64,000 nt of DNA from Paraburkholderia acidipaludis NBRC 101816. GTDB taxonomy: Bacteria; Pseudomonadota; Gammaproteobacteria; Burkholderiales; Burkholderiaceae. The DNA is taken from NCBI RefSeq assembly GCF_000684975.1, contig NZ_BAXZ01000027.1:1-64000 (forward strand), written 5' to 3'. A program made the position numbers and the translations under genes. The notes under the pieces are model-generated. The model ran no database searches and had not been told where the DNA came from. It worked only from the letters and a program-made list of their open reading frames with translations. Each line of letters begins with the position of its first letter. Position 1 is the first letter of the stretch. Positions 57,455-64,000 of the stretch are shown one piece after another.

Positions 57455-58276
57455 GTGCCATCCTCATCTGAATCCCTGCTGGAGCTGCGCGACGTCGATT
57501 TCGGCTATGGCGACCGGCTCGTCCTGTCCGGCCTGAACATGCGCTTTGGGCGCGGTCAGGTCGTGGCGGTCATGGGCGGCTCCGGCGGCGGCAAGACGAC
57601 GGTGCTGCGTCTGATCGGCGGTCTCGTGCGCGCCCGGCGCGGCCAGGTGCTGTTTCATGGCGAAGACGTGGGCGCCCAGTCGCGCGCGGGCCTCTATGCC
57701 CTGCGGCGCAGGATGGGCATGCTGTTCCAGTTCGGCGCGCTCTTCACCGACATGTCGGTGTTCGAAAATGTCGCCTTCGCCTTGCGCGAACACACCGATC
57801 TTCCCGAAGAGCTGATCCGCGACCTCGTGTTGATGAAGCTCAACGCCGTGGGCTTGCGCGGCGCCCGCGACCTCGCGCCGTCGGAGATCTCGGGCGGCAT
57901 GGCCCGGCGCGTCGCGCTGGCGCGCGCCATCGCGCTCGACCCCGAACTCATGATGTACGACGAGCCGTTCGCGGGCCTCGACCCGATCTCGCTCGGCATC
58001 ACGGCAAACCTGATCCGCACGCTCAACGAAGCGCTCGGCGCGACCTCGATCCTCGTCACGCACGACGTGCCGGAGTCGTTCGCGATCGCCGACTATGTGT
58101 ACTTTCTTGCCAACGGCGGCGTGCACGCGCAAGGTACGCCCGCCGAGCTGCGTGCCTCCACCGACCCGACCGTGCGCCAGTTCATCGACGGCGCCCCGGA
58201 CGGCCCGTTCCGTTTTCATTACCCGGCGGACGTGCCGCTCGCCGCGGATTTCGGCATCGGCGGAGGCCGCTCATGA
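57455..58276 (+). CDS. mlaF: Phospholipid ABC transporter ATPase MlaF
   Basis: MlaF powers the Mla system, which moves phospholipids between outer and inner membranes. The 273-residue ATPase has Walker A GGSGGGKTT at 41-49, signature SGGMARRVALARA and Walker B MMYDEPFAGLD. The start is a GTG at 57455 without a clear ribosome site. Its stop overlaps mlaE (ATGA). Confidence 0.95.
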   Translation: MPSSSESLLELRDVDFGYGDRLVLSGLNMRFGRGQVVAVMGGSGGGKTTVLRLIGGLVRARRGQVLFHGEDVGAQSRAGLYALRRRMGMLFQFGALFTDMSVFENVAFALREHTDLPEELIRDLVLMKLNAVGLRGARDLAPSEISGGMARRVALARAIALDPELMMYDEPFAGLDPISLGITANLIRTLNEALGATSILVTHDVPESFAIADYVYFLANGGVHAQGTPAELRASTDPTVRQFIDGAPDGPFRFHYPADVPLAADFGIGGGRS

Positions 58277-59049
58277 TCGGCGCCATCAGTTCGCTCGGGC
58301 GCTCGGTGATCGAACAGATCACGCGCGCCGGTCACGCGGCCCGCTTCTTCGTGCGTCTCGTGCTCGAATTCTTCCCGCTCCTGCGGCGGCCGCGCCTTGT
58401 CACGAAGCAGATCCACTTCGTCGGTAATTATTCGCTGTTGATCATTGCCGTCTCGGGGCTCTTCGTCGGCTTCGTGCTGGGTCTGCAGGGCTATTACACG
58501 CTCAACCGCTACGGTTCCGAACAGGCGCTCGGCCTGCTGGTGGCGCTTTCGCTCGTGCGCGAGCTCGGGCCCGTCGTCACGGCGCTCCTGTTCGCGGGCC
58601 GCGCGGGCACCTCGCTCACGGCCGAAATCGGCCTCATGAAGGCCGGCGAGCAACTGACGGCGATGGAGATGATGGCGGTCGACCCCGTGCGTATCGTGGT
58701 CGCGCCGCGCATGTGGGCGGGCGTGATCGCCATGCCGATCCTCGCGGCGATCTTCAGCGCGGTCGGCATACTCGGCGGCTACGTGGTGGGCGTGCTGCTG
58801 ATCGGCGTCGACGCGGGCGCTTTCTGGTCGCAGATGCAAGGCGGCGTGGACGTCTGGACCGACGTGGGCAACGGCGTGATCAAGAGCATCGTGTTCGGTT
58901 TCGCCGTGACGTTCACCGCGCTTTACCAGGGCTACGAGGCCAAGCCGACGCCCGAGGGCGTGTCGCGCGCGACCACGAAGACGGTCGTCTACGCGTCGCT
59001 CGCGGTGCTGGGCCTCGACTTCCTGCTCACCGCACTGATGTTCAGCTAA
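58273..59049 (+). CDS. mlaE: Phospholipid ABC transporter permease MlaE
   Basis: MlaE is the membrane part of the Mla complex. The 258-residue protein has about five or six membrane segments and the MlaE-family block ELGPVVTALLFAGRAGTSLTAEIG, then MKAGEQLTAMEMMAVDP. It starts on the mlaF stop. Confidence 0.95.
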   Translation: MIGAISSLGRSVIEQITRAGHAARFFVRLVLEFFPLLRRPRLVTKQIHFVGNYSLLIIAVSGLFVGFVLGLQGYYTLNRYGSEQALGLLVALSLVRELGPVVTALLFAGRAGTSLTAEIGLMKAGEQLTAMEMMAVDPVRIVVAPRMWAGVIAMPILAAIFSAVGILGGYVVGVLLIGVDAGAFWSQMQGGVDVWTDVGNGVIKSIVFGFAVTFTALYQGYEAKPTPEGVSRATTKTVVYASLAVLGLDFLLTALMFS

Positions 59050-59147
59050 GGTCGCAGGCTGCGAGAGGGCGGGCCGCGCGGGCTCGCCTCGGCGGCTCCA
59101 CCTGAAGACGGCGGGCGCTGGCGCCGCCGCAACGGATTCTGATTGGG

Positions 59148-59684
59148 ATGACGATGAAAAAGAATGCTCTCGACTTCTGGGTCGGCCTGTTCGTGGTGCT
59201 GGGCTTCATCGCGCTGCTGTTTCTCGCGCTGAAGGCCGGCAACATGAGTTCGCTGTCGTTCCAGCCGACCTATCCGCTCAAGCTCAAGTTCGACAATATC
59301 GGCGGACTCAAGCCGCGCGCGCCCGTGAAGAGCGCGGGCGTGACCGTCGGCCGGGTGGCGTCGATCGGCTTCGACACGAACACCTACCAGGCGCTCGTGA
59401 CGATCAACATGGACCAGCAATACCAGTTCCCGAAGGATACGTCGGCGAAAATCCTGACCTCGGGCCTGCTGGGCGAGCAGTACATCGGCCTGGAGCCGGG
59501 TGGTGACAGCGAAATGCTCAAGGCCGGCGACACCATTGCCATGACGCAGTCGGCGATCGTTCTGGAGAACCTGATCGGCCAGTTCCTCTACAGCAAAGCC
59601 GCCGATTCGGGGGCGGCGAAACCGGGCGCCTCGGCGCCGGCTCCGGCGCCGGCCGAGGCCGGCTCGGGCGCGGCAGGCAAGTGA
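59148..59684 (+). CDS. mlaD: MCE-domain substrate-binding protein MlaD
   Basis: MlaD anchors in the inner membrane and forms a hexameric channel for lipids. The 178-residue protein has one N-terminal membrane segment (FWVGLFVVLGFIALLFLAL), an MCE domain with GGLKPRAPVKSAGVTVG and a Pro/Ala-rich tail. An ATG at 59154 is a possible alternative start. Confidence 0.94.
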   Translation: MTMKKNALDFWVGLFVVLGFIALLFLALKAGNMSSLSFQPTYPLKLKFDNIGGLKPRAPVKSAGVTVGRVASIGFDTNTYQALVTINMDQQYQFPKDTSAKILTSGLLGEQYIGLEPGGDSEMLKAGDTIAMTQSAIVLENLIGQFLYSKAADSGAAKPGASAPAPAPAEAGSGAAGK

Positions 59685-59698
59685 GAAGGAGAACAACA

Positions 59699-60697
59699 AT
59701 GTTCACGATGCGCATGCGCGCAGCCGCGATGGGTGTCGCGGTGCTGGCGATCTCGGGGTGCGCGACGGTGCAGACGCCGTCGAAAGACGACCCGTGGGAG
59801 GGTTTCAACCGCTCGATCTTCACCTTCAACGACAAGGTGGACCAATACGCGCTCAAGCCCGTAGCCAAGGGCTACGTGTGGGCGACGCCGCAGCCGGTGC
59901 GTGACAGTGTCACGAACTTCTTCTCGAATATCGGCGACGTCTACAACGCGGCGAACAACCTCCTGCAGTTGAAGATCACCGACGGCGTGGAAGACATCAT
60001 GCGGATCGTGATCAACACGGTCTTCGGTGTCGGCGGTCTGTTCGACGTGGCGACGCTCGCGAAGCTGCCCAAGCACGACCAGGATCTGGGTCTCACGCTC
60101 GGGCATTACGGCGTGCCGGCCGGACCGTACCTCGTGCTGCCGTTCCTTGGCCCGAGCACGGTGCGCGACGCCGTGGGCTCGGCCGGCAACTATTTCATTA
60201 ACCCGCTGACCTACGTCAATCCGGCGGCGCTGAGCTGGGGGCTGTACGGCCTGAACATCGTCAGCACCCGGGCCAACCTGCTCGGCGCGAGCGACCTGCT
60301 CGAGGGCGCCGCCATCGACAAGTACTCGTTCGTGCGCAACGGCTACCTGCAGCGCCGCGCCTATCAGCTGTCCGACGGCAAGGGCGGTTCGTCGTCGAAT
60401 CTGCCCGACTACGGCGAAGGTGCGCCGCCGCCGAAGTACGAAGACGTCGACCAAGGGGCGGCCCCGGCCGCCGGTGCCACGGCGGCGTCGGGAGCAACGA
60501 CGGCCGCGCCGGCGGTTGCCGCTTCCGGTGCGCAGGAGAGCGGCACGGCGCCTGCGCTGCCGGCTGGCGGCCCGGCGCCGCTGGTGGGCCCGAACGGAGC
60601 GGCGGCGGCCACCGGCGCGTCGGACACGACCGTGCCGGCCGACCAGATGGTGCCGCCCGCGCGTATCGGCTATCCGTCGATGCTGCGTCTGCGCTGA
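59699..60697 (+). CDS. mlaA: Outer membrane lipoprotein MlaA (VacJ)
   Basis: MlaA sits in the outer membrane and removes misplaced phospholipids. The 332-residue protein has a lipobox ISGC with Cys21, the DPWEGFNRSIFTFND block and PFLGPSTVRDAVG. From about residue 230 it has a long Ala/Pro/Gly-rich tail not found in E. coli MlaA (about 251 residues). ATG 59699 has AAGGAG seven bases upstream. In E. coli mlaA is unlinked; here it is in the operon. Confidence 0.94.
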   Translation: MFTMRMRAAAMGVAVLAISGCATVQTPSKDDPWEGFNRSIFTFNDKVDQYALKPVAKGYVWATPQPVRDSVTNFFSNIGDVYNAANNLLQLKITDGVEDIMRIVINTVFGVGGLFDVATLAKLPKHDQDLGLTLGHYGVPAGPYLVLPFLGPSTVRDAVGSAGNYFINPLTYVNPAALSWGLYGLNIVSTRANLLGASDLLEGAAIDKYSFVRNGYLQRRAYQLSDGKGGSSSNLPDYGEGAPPPKYEDVDQGAAPAAGATAASGATTAAPAVAASGAQESGTAPALPAGGPAPLVGPNGAAAATGASDTTVPADQMVPPARIGYPSMLRLR

Positions 60698-60716
60698 CGC
60701 GCAGGCCGCGCGCGAT

Positions 60717-60744
60717 TTGTCAGACATAAGCTGCTGCGTAACAT
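60717..60744 (+). promoter_or_regulatory. Promoter between mlaA and mlaC
   Basis: TTGTCA (60717-60722), a 16-bp spacer and TAACAT (60739-60744) place the start about 105 nt ahead of mlaC. This would let mlaC and mlaB be expressed apart from mlaFEDA. Confidence 0.45.
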
Positions 60745-60854
60745 GAAGAAACGGTTGTCGCAGAATCTTCGCAGTTTAACGATGGAGCCCGACAGAACTC
60801 GCGTGATATTGTTGGCTCCAACGGGGCGCTTCTCCCCATCACGCAGGACTTGAT

Positions 60855-61484
60855 ATGAAAAAATTCTTTCTGTTGCCGCTTTTCGCCATGTTTTTTGCGA
60901 TGACGGGTGTGGCGTCCGCACAAACGGTGGACACCAGCAACCCCGATACGATGGTTCAGCAGGTCACCCAGCAGGTGATCGACCAGATCCGCGGCGACAA
61001 GTCGATCCAGGCGGGCGACATCAACAAGATCACGCAGCTCGTCAACGAGAAGATCCTCCCGTACATGGATTTCCGCCGCACGACGCAACTGGCGATGGGC
61101 CGCAACTGGCGCACGGCCACGCCGGATCAGCAGGCGCAGGTCATCGAGCAGTTCAAGACGCTCCTGATCCGCACGTACTCGGGCGCGCTCGCCCAGGTGC
61201 GCGATCAGCAGATCCAGTACAGGCCGTTCCGCGCGAACCCGGACGACACCGACGTCGTCGTGCGTTCGATGGTCATGAACAACGGCCAGCAGATCGAGCT
61301 CGACTACCGTCTGTACAAGACGCCGCAAGGCTGGCGCGTGTATGACATCAACGTGCTCGGCGCGTGGCTGATCCAGGCCTACCAGCAACAGTTCCAGGAA
61401 AAGATCCAGCAAGGCGGCGTGGACGGCCTGATCCAGTTCCTCACGCAGCGCAACCAGCAGCTCGCCGCGGGCAAGACTTCGTGA
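60855..61484 (+). CDS. mlaC: Periplasmic phospholipid-binding protein MlaC
   Basis: MlaC ferries phospholipids between MlaA and MlaD. The 209-residue protein has a signal peptide cleaved near Ala22 (ASA|Q) and the family blocks ILPYMDFRRTTQLAMGRNWR and YKTPQGWRVYDINVLGAW. Its stop overlaps mlaB (GTGA). Confidence 0.95.
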   Translation: MKKFFLLPLFAMFFAMTGVASAQTVDTSNPDTMVQQVTQQVIDQIRGDKSIQAGDINKITQLVNEKILPYMDFRRTTQLAMGRNWRTATPDQQAQVIEQFKTLLIRTYSGALAQVRDQQIQYRPFRANPDDTDVVVRSMVMNNGQQIELDYRLYKTPQGWRVYDINVLGAWLIQAYQQQFQEKIQQGGVDGLIQFLTQRNQQLAAGKTS

Positions 61485-61753
61485 GCACGCGCTTCGATAC
61501 CGGTGCGGCGCTGACCCACGAGAGCGCGAAAGCCGCGCTCGCGGCGGGGCTGGCGCGCATCGCGCAGGGCGCGACCGCCGTCGACTGCGCACCCCTCACG
61601 CAATTCGATTCGTCGGCGCTGGCCGTGCTGATCGCCTGGCAGCGCGCCGCGCGCGAGCGCGGCACGACGCTCGACGTCCTCAATCTGCCTTCCAAGCTCG
61701 CGAGCCTCGCGCACGCCTACGGCGTCGATTCGCTCCTGCACGAGCGACATTGA
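61481..61753 (+). CDS. mlaB: STAS-domain protein MlaB
   Basis: MlaB is the small cytoplasmic partner of MlaF. The 90-residue protein starts with GTG on the mlaC stop (GTGA) and has the STAS core TAVDCAPLTQFDSSALAVLIAW, with the conserved serine pair. It closes the mlaFEDACB order. Confidence 0.92.
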   Translation: MSTRFDTGAALTHESAKAALAAGLARIAQGATAVDCAPLTQFDSSALAVLIAWQRAARERGTTLDVLNLPSKLASLAHAYGVDSLLHERH

Positions 61754-61860
61754 CGCGCGGCGGCTCCCCGGTCCCCGGTTCTGCCGGCGGACTGGGCGGG
61801 TTCGCCGCGATTCCCTCCTCTGCGTCTCTTCGGGCCAGGTCGGCTCTTACGACTTTGCCC

Positions 61861-61905
61861 TATAATCAACCGTTTTTTGGGCGTTGCCGCCGGATTTTCG
61901 GCGGC
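61861..61905 (+). promoter_or_regulatory. TATAAT box and hairpin ahead of the YadG-type ABC genes
   Basis: CCCTATAATCAAC holds a perfect TATAAT (61861-61866), about 139 bp before the ATPase gene, without a good -35 box. Just downstream, GCCGCCG (61886-61892) and CGGCGGC (61899-61905) form a 7-bp stem in the leader. Confidence 0.5.
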
Positions 61906-62004
61906 ACGGATGGCGCTACGGGCTGTCCCCCATTTCCCGGTCTTCCCCCGCAGCATTGATGCACTTTATAGCCGCACCGCCACGAGACGGGCGGCGTTCG
62001 AGTC

Positions 62005-62931
62005 ATGCCAGCCATAGAAATTCGTAACGTCAAGAAGCGCTACAAGGAGCTCCAGGCGCTCAAAGGCGTCAGCTTTACGGTCGAAGAGGGCGAGTTCTTC
62101 GGGCTGCTCGGCCCGAATGGTGCGGGCAAGACCACGCTCATCAGCATTCTTGCGGGCCTCGCGCGCGCCGACGAAGGCTCGATTGCCGTGCGCGGCCACG
62201 ACGTCGTGAATGACTACCGCAACGCGCGCCGCAGCCTTGGTGTCGTGCCGCAGGAGCTGGTGTTCGATCCGTTCTTCACGGTGCGCGAGACGCTGCGCAT
62301 CCAGTCCGGCTACTTCGGCCTGCGCAACAACGACGCGTGGATCGACGAGGTCATGGCGAACCTCGACCTCACCGAAAAAGCCGACGTCAACATGCGCGCG
62401 CTCTCGGGTGGCATGAAGCGCCGCGTGCTGGTGGCGCAGGCGCTCGTGCACCGTCCGCCCGTGATCGTGCTCGACGAGCCGACCGCCGGCGTGGACGTCG
62501 AACTGCGCCAGACGCTCTGGAAATTCATCGCGCGCCTGAACCGCGAAGGCCACACGATCGTGCTCACCACGCACTACCTGGAGGAAGCCGAGGAGCTGTG
62601 CGACCGCATCGCGATGCTGCGCCGCGGCGAAGTCGTGGCGCTCGAGCGCACTAGCACGCTCCTGCAGCGCTTCGCGGGCACGCAGCTATTCCTGCGTTTC
62701 TCGGAGGGCGTGCTGCCCGCCGAGCTGCGCACGCTCGAAGTCGATCCGTCGAACGTCAACACGCGCCAGCACCTGCTGCGTCTTGCCAACTACGACGAGG
62801 TCGAGCGTATCCTCGCGCTGTGCCGCGCGAACGGCTGCAAGCTCGAGGAGATGGAGGTCCGCAAGGCCGATCTGGAGGATGTTTTCGTGCAGGTGATGAG
62901 CGGTCCGGAAGTGATCGAGGGGCTGGCATGA
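62005..62931 (+). CDS. ABC transporter ATP-binding protein (YadG-like)
   Basis: ATPase half of an ABC-2 type exporter. The 308-residue protein has Walker A GPNGAGKTT at 36-44, signature LSGGMKRRVLVAQAL and Walker B VIVLDEPTAGVD, and a C-terminal extension past residue 220. The substrate is not known. It overlaps the permease gene by ATGA. Confidence 0.92.
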   Translation: MPAIEIRNVKKRYKELQALKGVSFTVEEGEFFGLLGPNGAGKTTLISILAGLARADEGSIAVRGHDVVNDYRNARRSLGVVPQELVFDPFFTVRETLRIQSGYFGLRNNDAWIDEVMANLDLTEKADVNMRALSGGMKRRVLVAQALVHRPPVIVLDEPTAGVDVELRQTLWKFIARLNREGHTIVLTTHYLEEAEELCDRIAMLRRGEVVALERTSTLLQRFAGTQLFLRFSEGVLPAELRTLEVDPSNVNTRQHLLRLANYDEVERILALCRANGCKLEEMEVRKADLEDVFVQVMSGPEVIEGLA

Positions 62932-63683
62932 GCGGTTTCCAAACGCTGTTCTACAAGGAAGTGCTGCGTTTCTGGAAGGTTGCCTTCCAGACCGTGCTCG
63001 CGCCCGTCATCACCGCACTGCTCTATCTGACGATTTTCGGCCACGCGCTGCGCGGTCACGTGCAGGTGTATCCGGGCGTCGAGTACACGAGCTTCCTGAT
63101 TCCCGGTCTCGTGATGATGAGCGTGCTGCAGAACGCGTTCGCGAACAGCTCGTCGTCGTTGATCCAGTCGAAGATCACGGGCAATCTCGTATTTGTCCTC
63201 TTGCCGCCGCTCGCCGCCTGGGAGATGTTTGGAGCTTACGTGCTCGCGTCGATCGTGCGCGGGTTGGCGGTCGGCGCGGGCGTGTTCGTGGTGACGATCT
63301 GGTTCATTCCGGTGAGCTTCGCCGCGCCGCTCTATATCGTGGCGTTCGCCGTGCTCGGCTCGGCCATTCTCGGCACGCTCGGCCTCATCGCCGGCATCTG
63401 GGCCGAGAAGTTCGACCAGCTCGCGGCGTTCCAGAACTTCCTCATCATGCCGCTCACGTTTCTCTCGGGCGTGTTCTACTCCACGCATACGTTGCCGCCC
63501 GTGTGGCGCGAAGTGTCGAGGCTCAACCCGTTTTTCTACATGATCGACGGCTTTCGCTACGGGTTCTTCGGCTTGTCCGACGTAAGCCCGTTCTGGAGCT
63601 TCTCGATTGTTTTCGTGTTTTTCGTGGCGCTCGCCGCGCTCGCGATGCGTTTGCTTGCGAGCGGCTACAAGCTGCGCCACTAA
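62928..63683 (+). CDS. ABC-2 type permease (YadH-like)
   Basis: A 251-residue membrane protein with six predicted segments and the ABC-2 end motif NFLIMPLTFLSGVFYSTHTLPPVWR (in part). It pairs with the preceding ATPase. ATG 62928 overlaps that gene's stop. The frame is open further upstream inside it and was not used. Confidence 0.92.
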   Translation: MSGFQTLFYKEVLRFWKVAFQTVLAPVITALLYLTIFGHALRGHVQVYPGVEYTSFLIPGLVMMSVLQNAFANSSSSLIQSKITGNLVFVLLPPLAAWEMFGAYVLASIVRGLAVGAGVFVVTIWFIPVSFAAPLYIVAFAVLGSAILGTLGLIAGIWAEKFDQLAAFQNFLIMPLTFLSGVFYSTHTLPPVWREVSRLNPFFYMIDGFRYGFFGLSDVSPFWSFSIVFVFFVALAALAMRLLASGYKLRH

Positions 63684-63704
63684 GCAGGACAGGAGCTTCT
63701 CACC

Positions 63705-63944
63705 ATGTTGCCGACACCGGAACAGGTCAAGCAGTACATCTCGGCAGGGCTCGCATGCGAGCACCTCGAAGTGGAGGGCGACGGCCAGCACTTCTTCGCA
63801 ACCATCGTCTCGCCGGCCTTCGAAGGCAAGCGCCTGATCCAGCGCCATCAGCTGGTCTACGCCGCACTTGGCGATCGCATGCGCGAGGAAATCCACGCGC
63901 TCAGCATGAAGACGCTTACGCCCGCCGAATGGCAGAACGCATAA
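63705..63944 (+). CDS. BolA-family protein (IbaG/YrbA type)
   Basis: A 79-residue protein with the BolA fold: EGDGQHFFATIVSPAFEGKRLIQRHQLVYAALG and LSMKTLTPAEW (the first shown in part). It has a conserved His in RHQLVY that can bind an Fe-S cluster with monothiol glutaredoxins. A gene after mla and before murA is the usual place of this family; murA would be beyond the window. The start follows a CAGGAG site by about 12 bases. Confidence 0.92.
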   Translation: MLPTPEQVKQYISAGLACEHLEVEGDGQHFFATIVSPAFEGKRLIQRHQLVYAALGDRMREEIHALSMKTLTPAEWQNA

Positions 63945-63980
63945 TCTGGAATATCAGTGCGAATCACCCAGGATAAAGAC

Positions 63981-63998
63981 GGCGCCGTCAGCGGCGCC
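63981..63998 (+). other. Hairpin at the right edge
   Basis: GGCGCCG (63981-63987) and CGGCGCC (63992-63998) form a 7-bp stem with a TCAG loop at the window end. Whether a T-run follows cannot be seen. It lies in the 56 bp after the BolA gene. Confidence 0.4.
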
Positions 63999-64000
63999 TC

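Overview
The window reads as a chromosomal housekeeping segment of a high-GC betaproteobacterium of the Burkholderiaceae, most like Burkholderia, Paraburkholderia or Caballeronia. The basis is the protein sequences themselves, the GC-rich codon use, the Ccs-type (system II) cytochrome c genes, and the linked blocks pilMNOPQ-aroK-aroB, gltBD and mlaFEDACB. The genus is inferred; no 16S rRNA gene is present. I see no tRNA, rRNA, CRISPR array, prophage or intact insertion sequence.

Layout. (1) 1-14.9 kb: S10, spc and alpha ribosomal-protein operons, rpsJ to rplQ, with secY, infA, rpmJ and rpoA. The block is broken by a promoter-bearing gap between rpsJ and rplC, a second between rpsQ and rplN, and by strong hairpins or terminators after rpsK, rpsD, rpoA and rplQ. 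(2) 15-27.9 kb: redox, heme and cytochrome assembly genes (cutA, dsbD, hemB, engB/ysxC, a cytochrome c4, resB, ccsB, msrPQ), then lysA, lptM and cyaY. (3) 28-38.6 kb: PBP1A (mrcA) divergent from a compact type IV pilus operon with an apparent PilO-PilP fusion, followed by aroK, aroB, dgt and a glycerophosphodiester phosphodiesterase. (4) 38.6-47.8 kb: a DUF883 membrane-anchor protein, ompW, a REP-type transposase relative that has lost its HUH histidines and carries an AT-hook, and gltBD for glutamate synthase. (5) 47.9-53.2 kb: thpR, an MFS transporter with a D-amino-acid dehydrogenase, and an SbmA/BacA-like ABC exporter. (6) 53.5-57.3 kb: a TPP riboswitch and the thiamine operon thiO-thiS-thiG-thiE, with a possible small upstream ORF coupled to thiO and a ThiE carrying a long N-terminal extension. 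(7) 57.4-63.9 kb: the complete Mla phospholipid-transport operon, a YadGH-type ABC transporter and a BolA/IbaG protein.

How the genes work together. The first 15 kb makes ribosomes, RNA polymerase alpha and the Sec channel. DsbD, the c4 cytochrome, ResB/CcsB and MsrPQ form a periplasmic thiol, heme and oxidative-repair neighbourhood. PilM, PilN, PilO-P and PilQ form the alignment complex and secretin of a type IV pilus. GltBD assimilates ammonium. ThiO, ThiS, ThiG and ThiE make the thiazole and join it to the pyrimidine. The Mla proteins move phospholipids between the membranes.

No wholly new multi-gene system is evident. The most unusual items are the PilO-PilP fusion, the HUH-less RayT/AT-hook protein beside a 56-bp imperfect palindrome ahead of gltB, the small ORF between the TPP riboswitch and thiO, the ThiE extension, and the terminator-punctuated alpha operon. 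Calls rest on reading motifs and sequence by eye; no database search was run.
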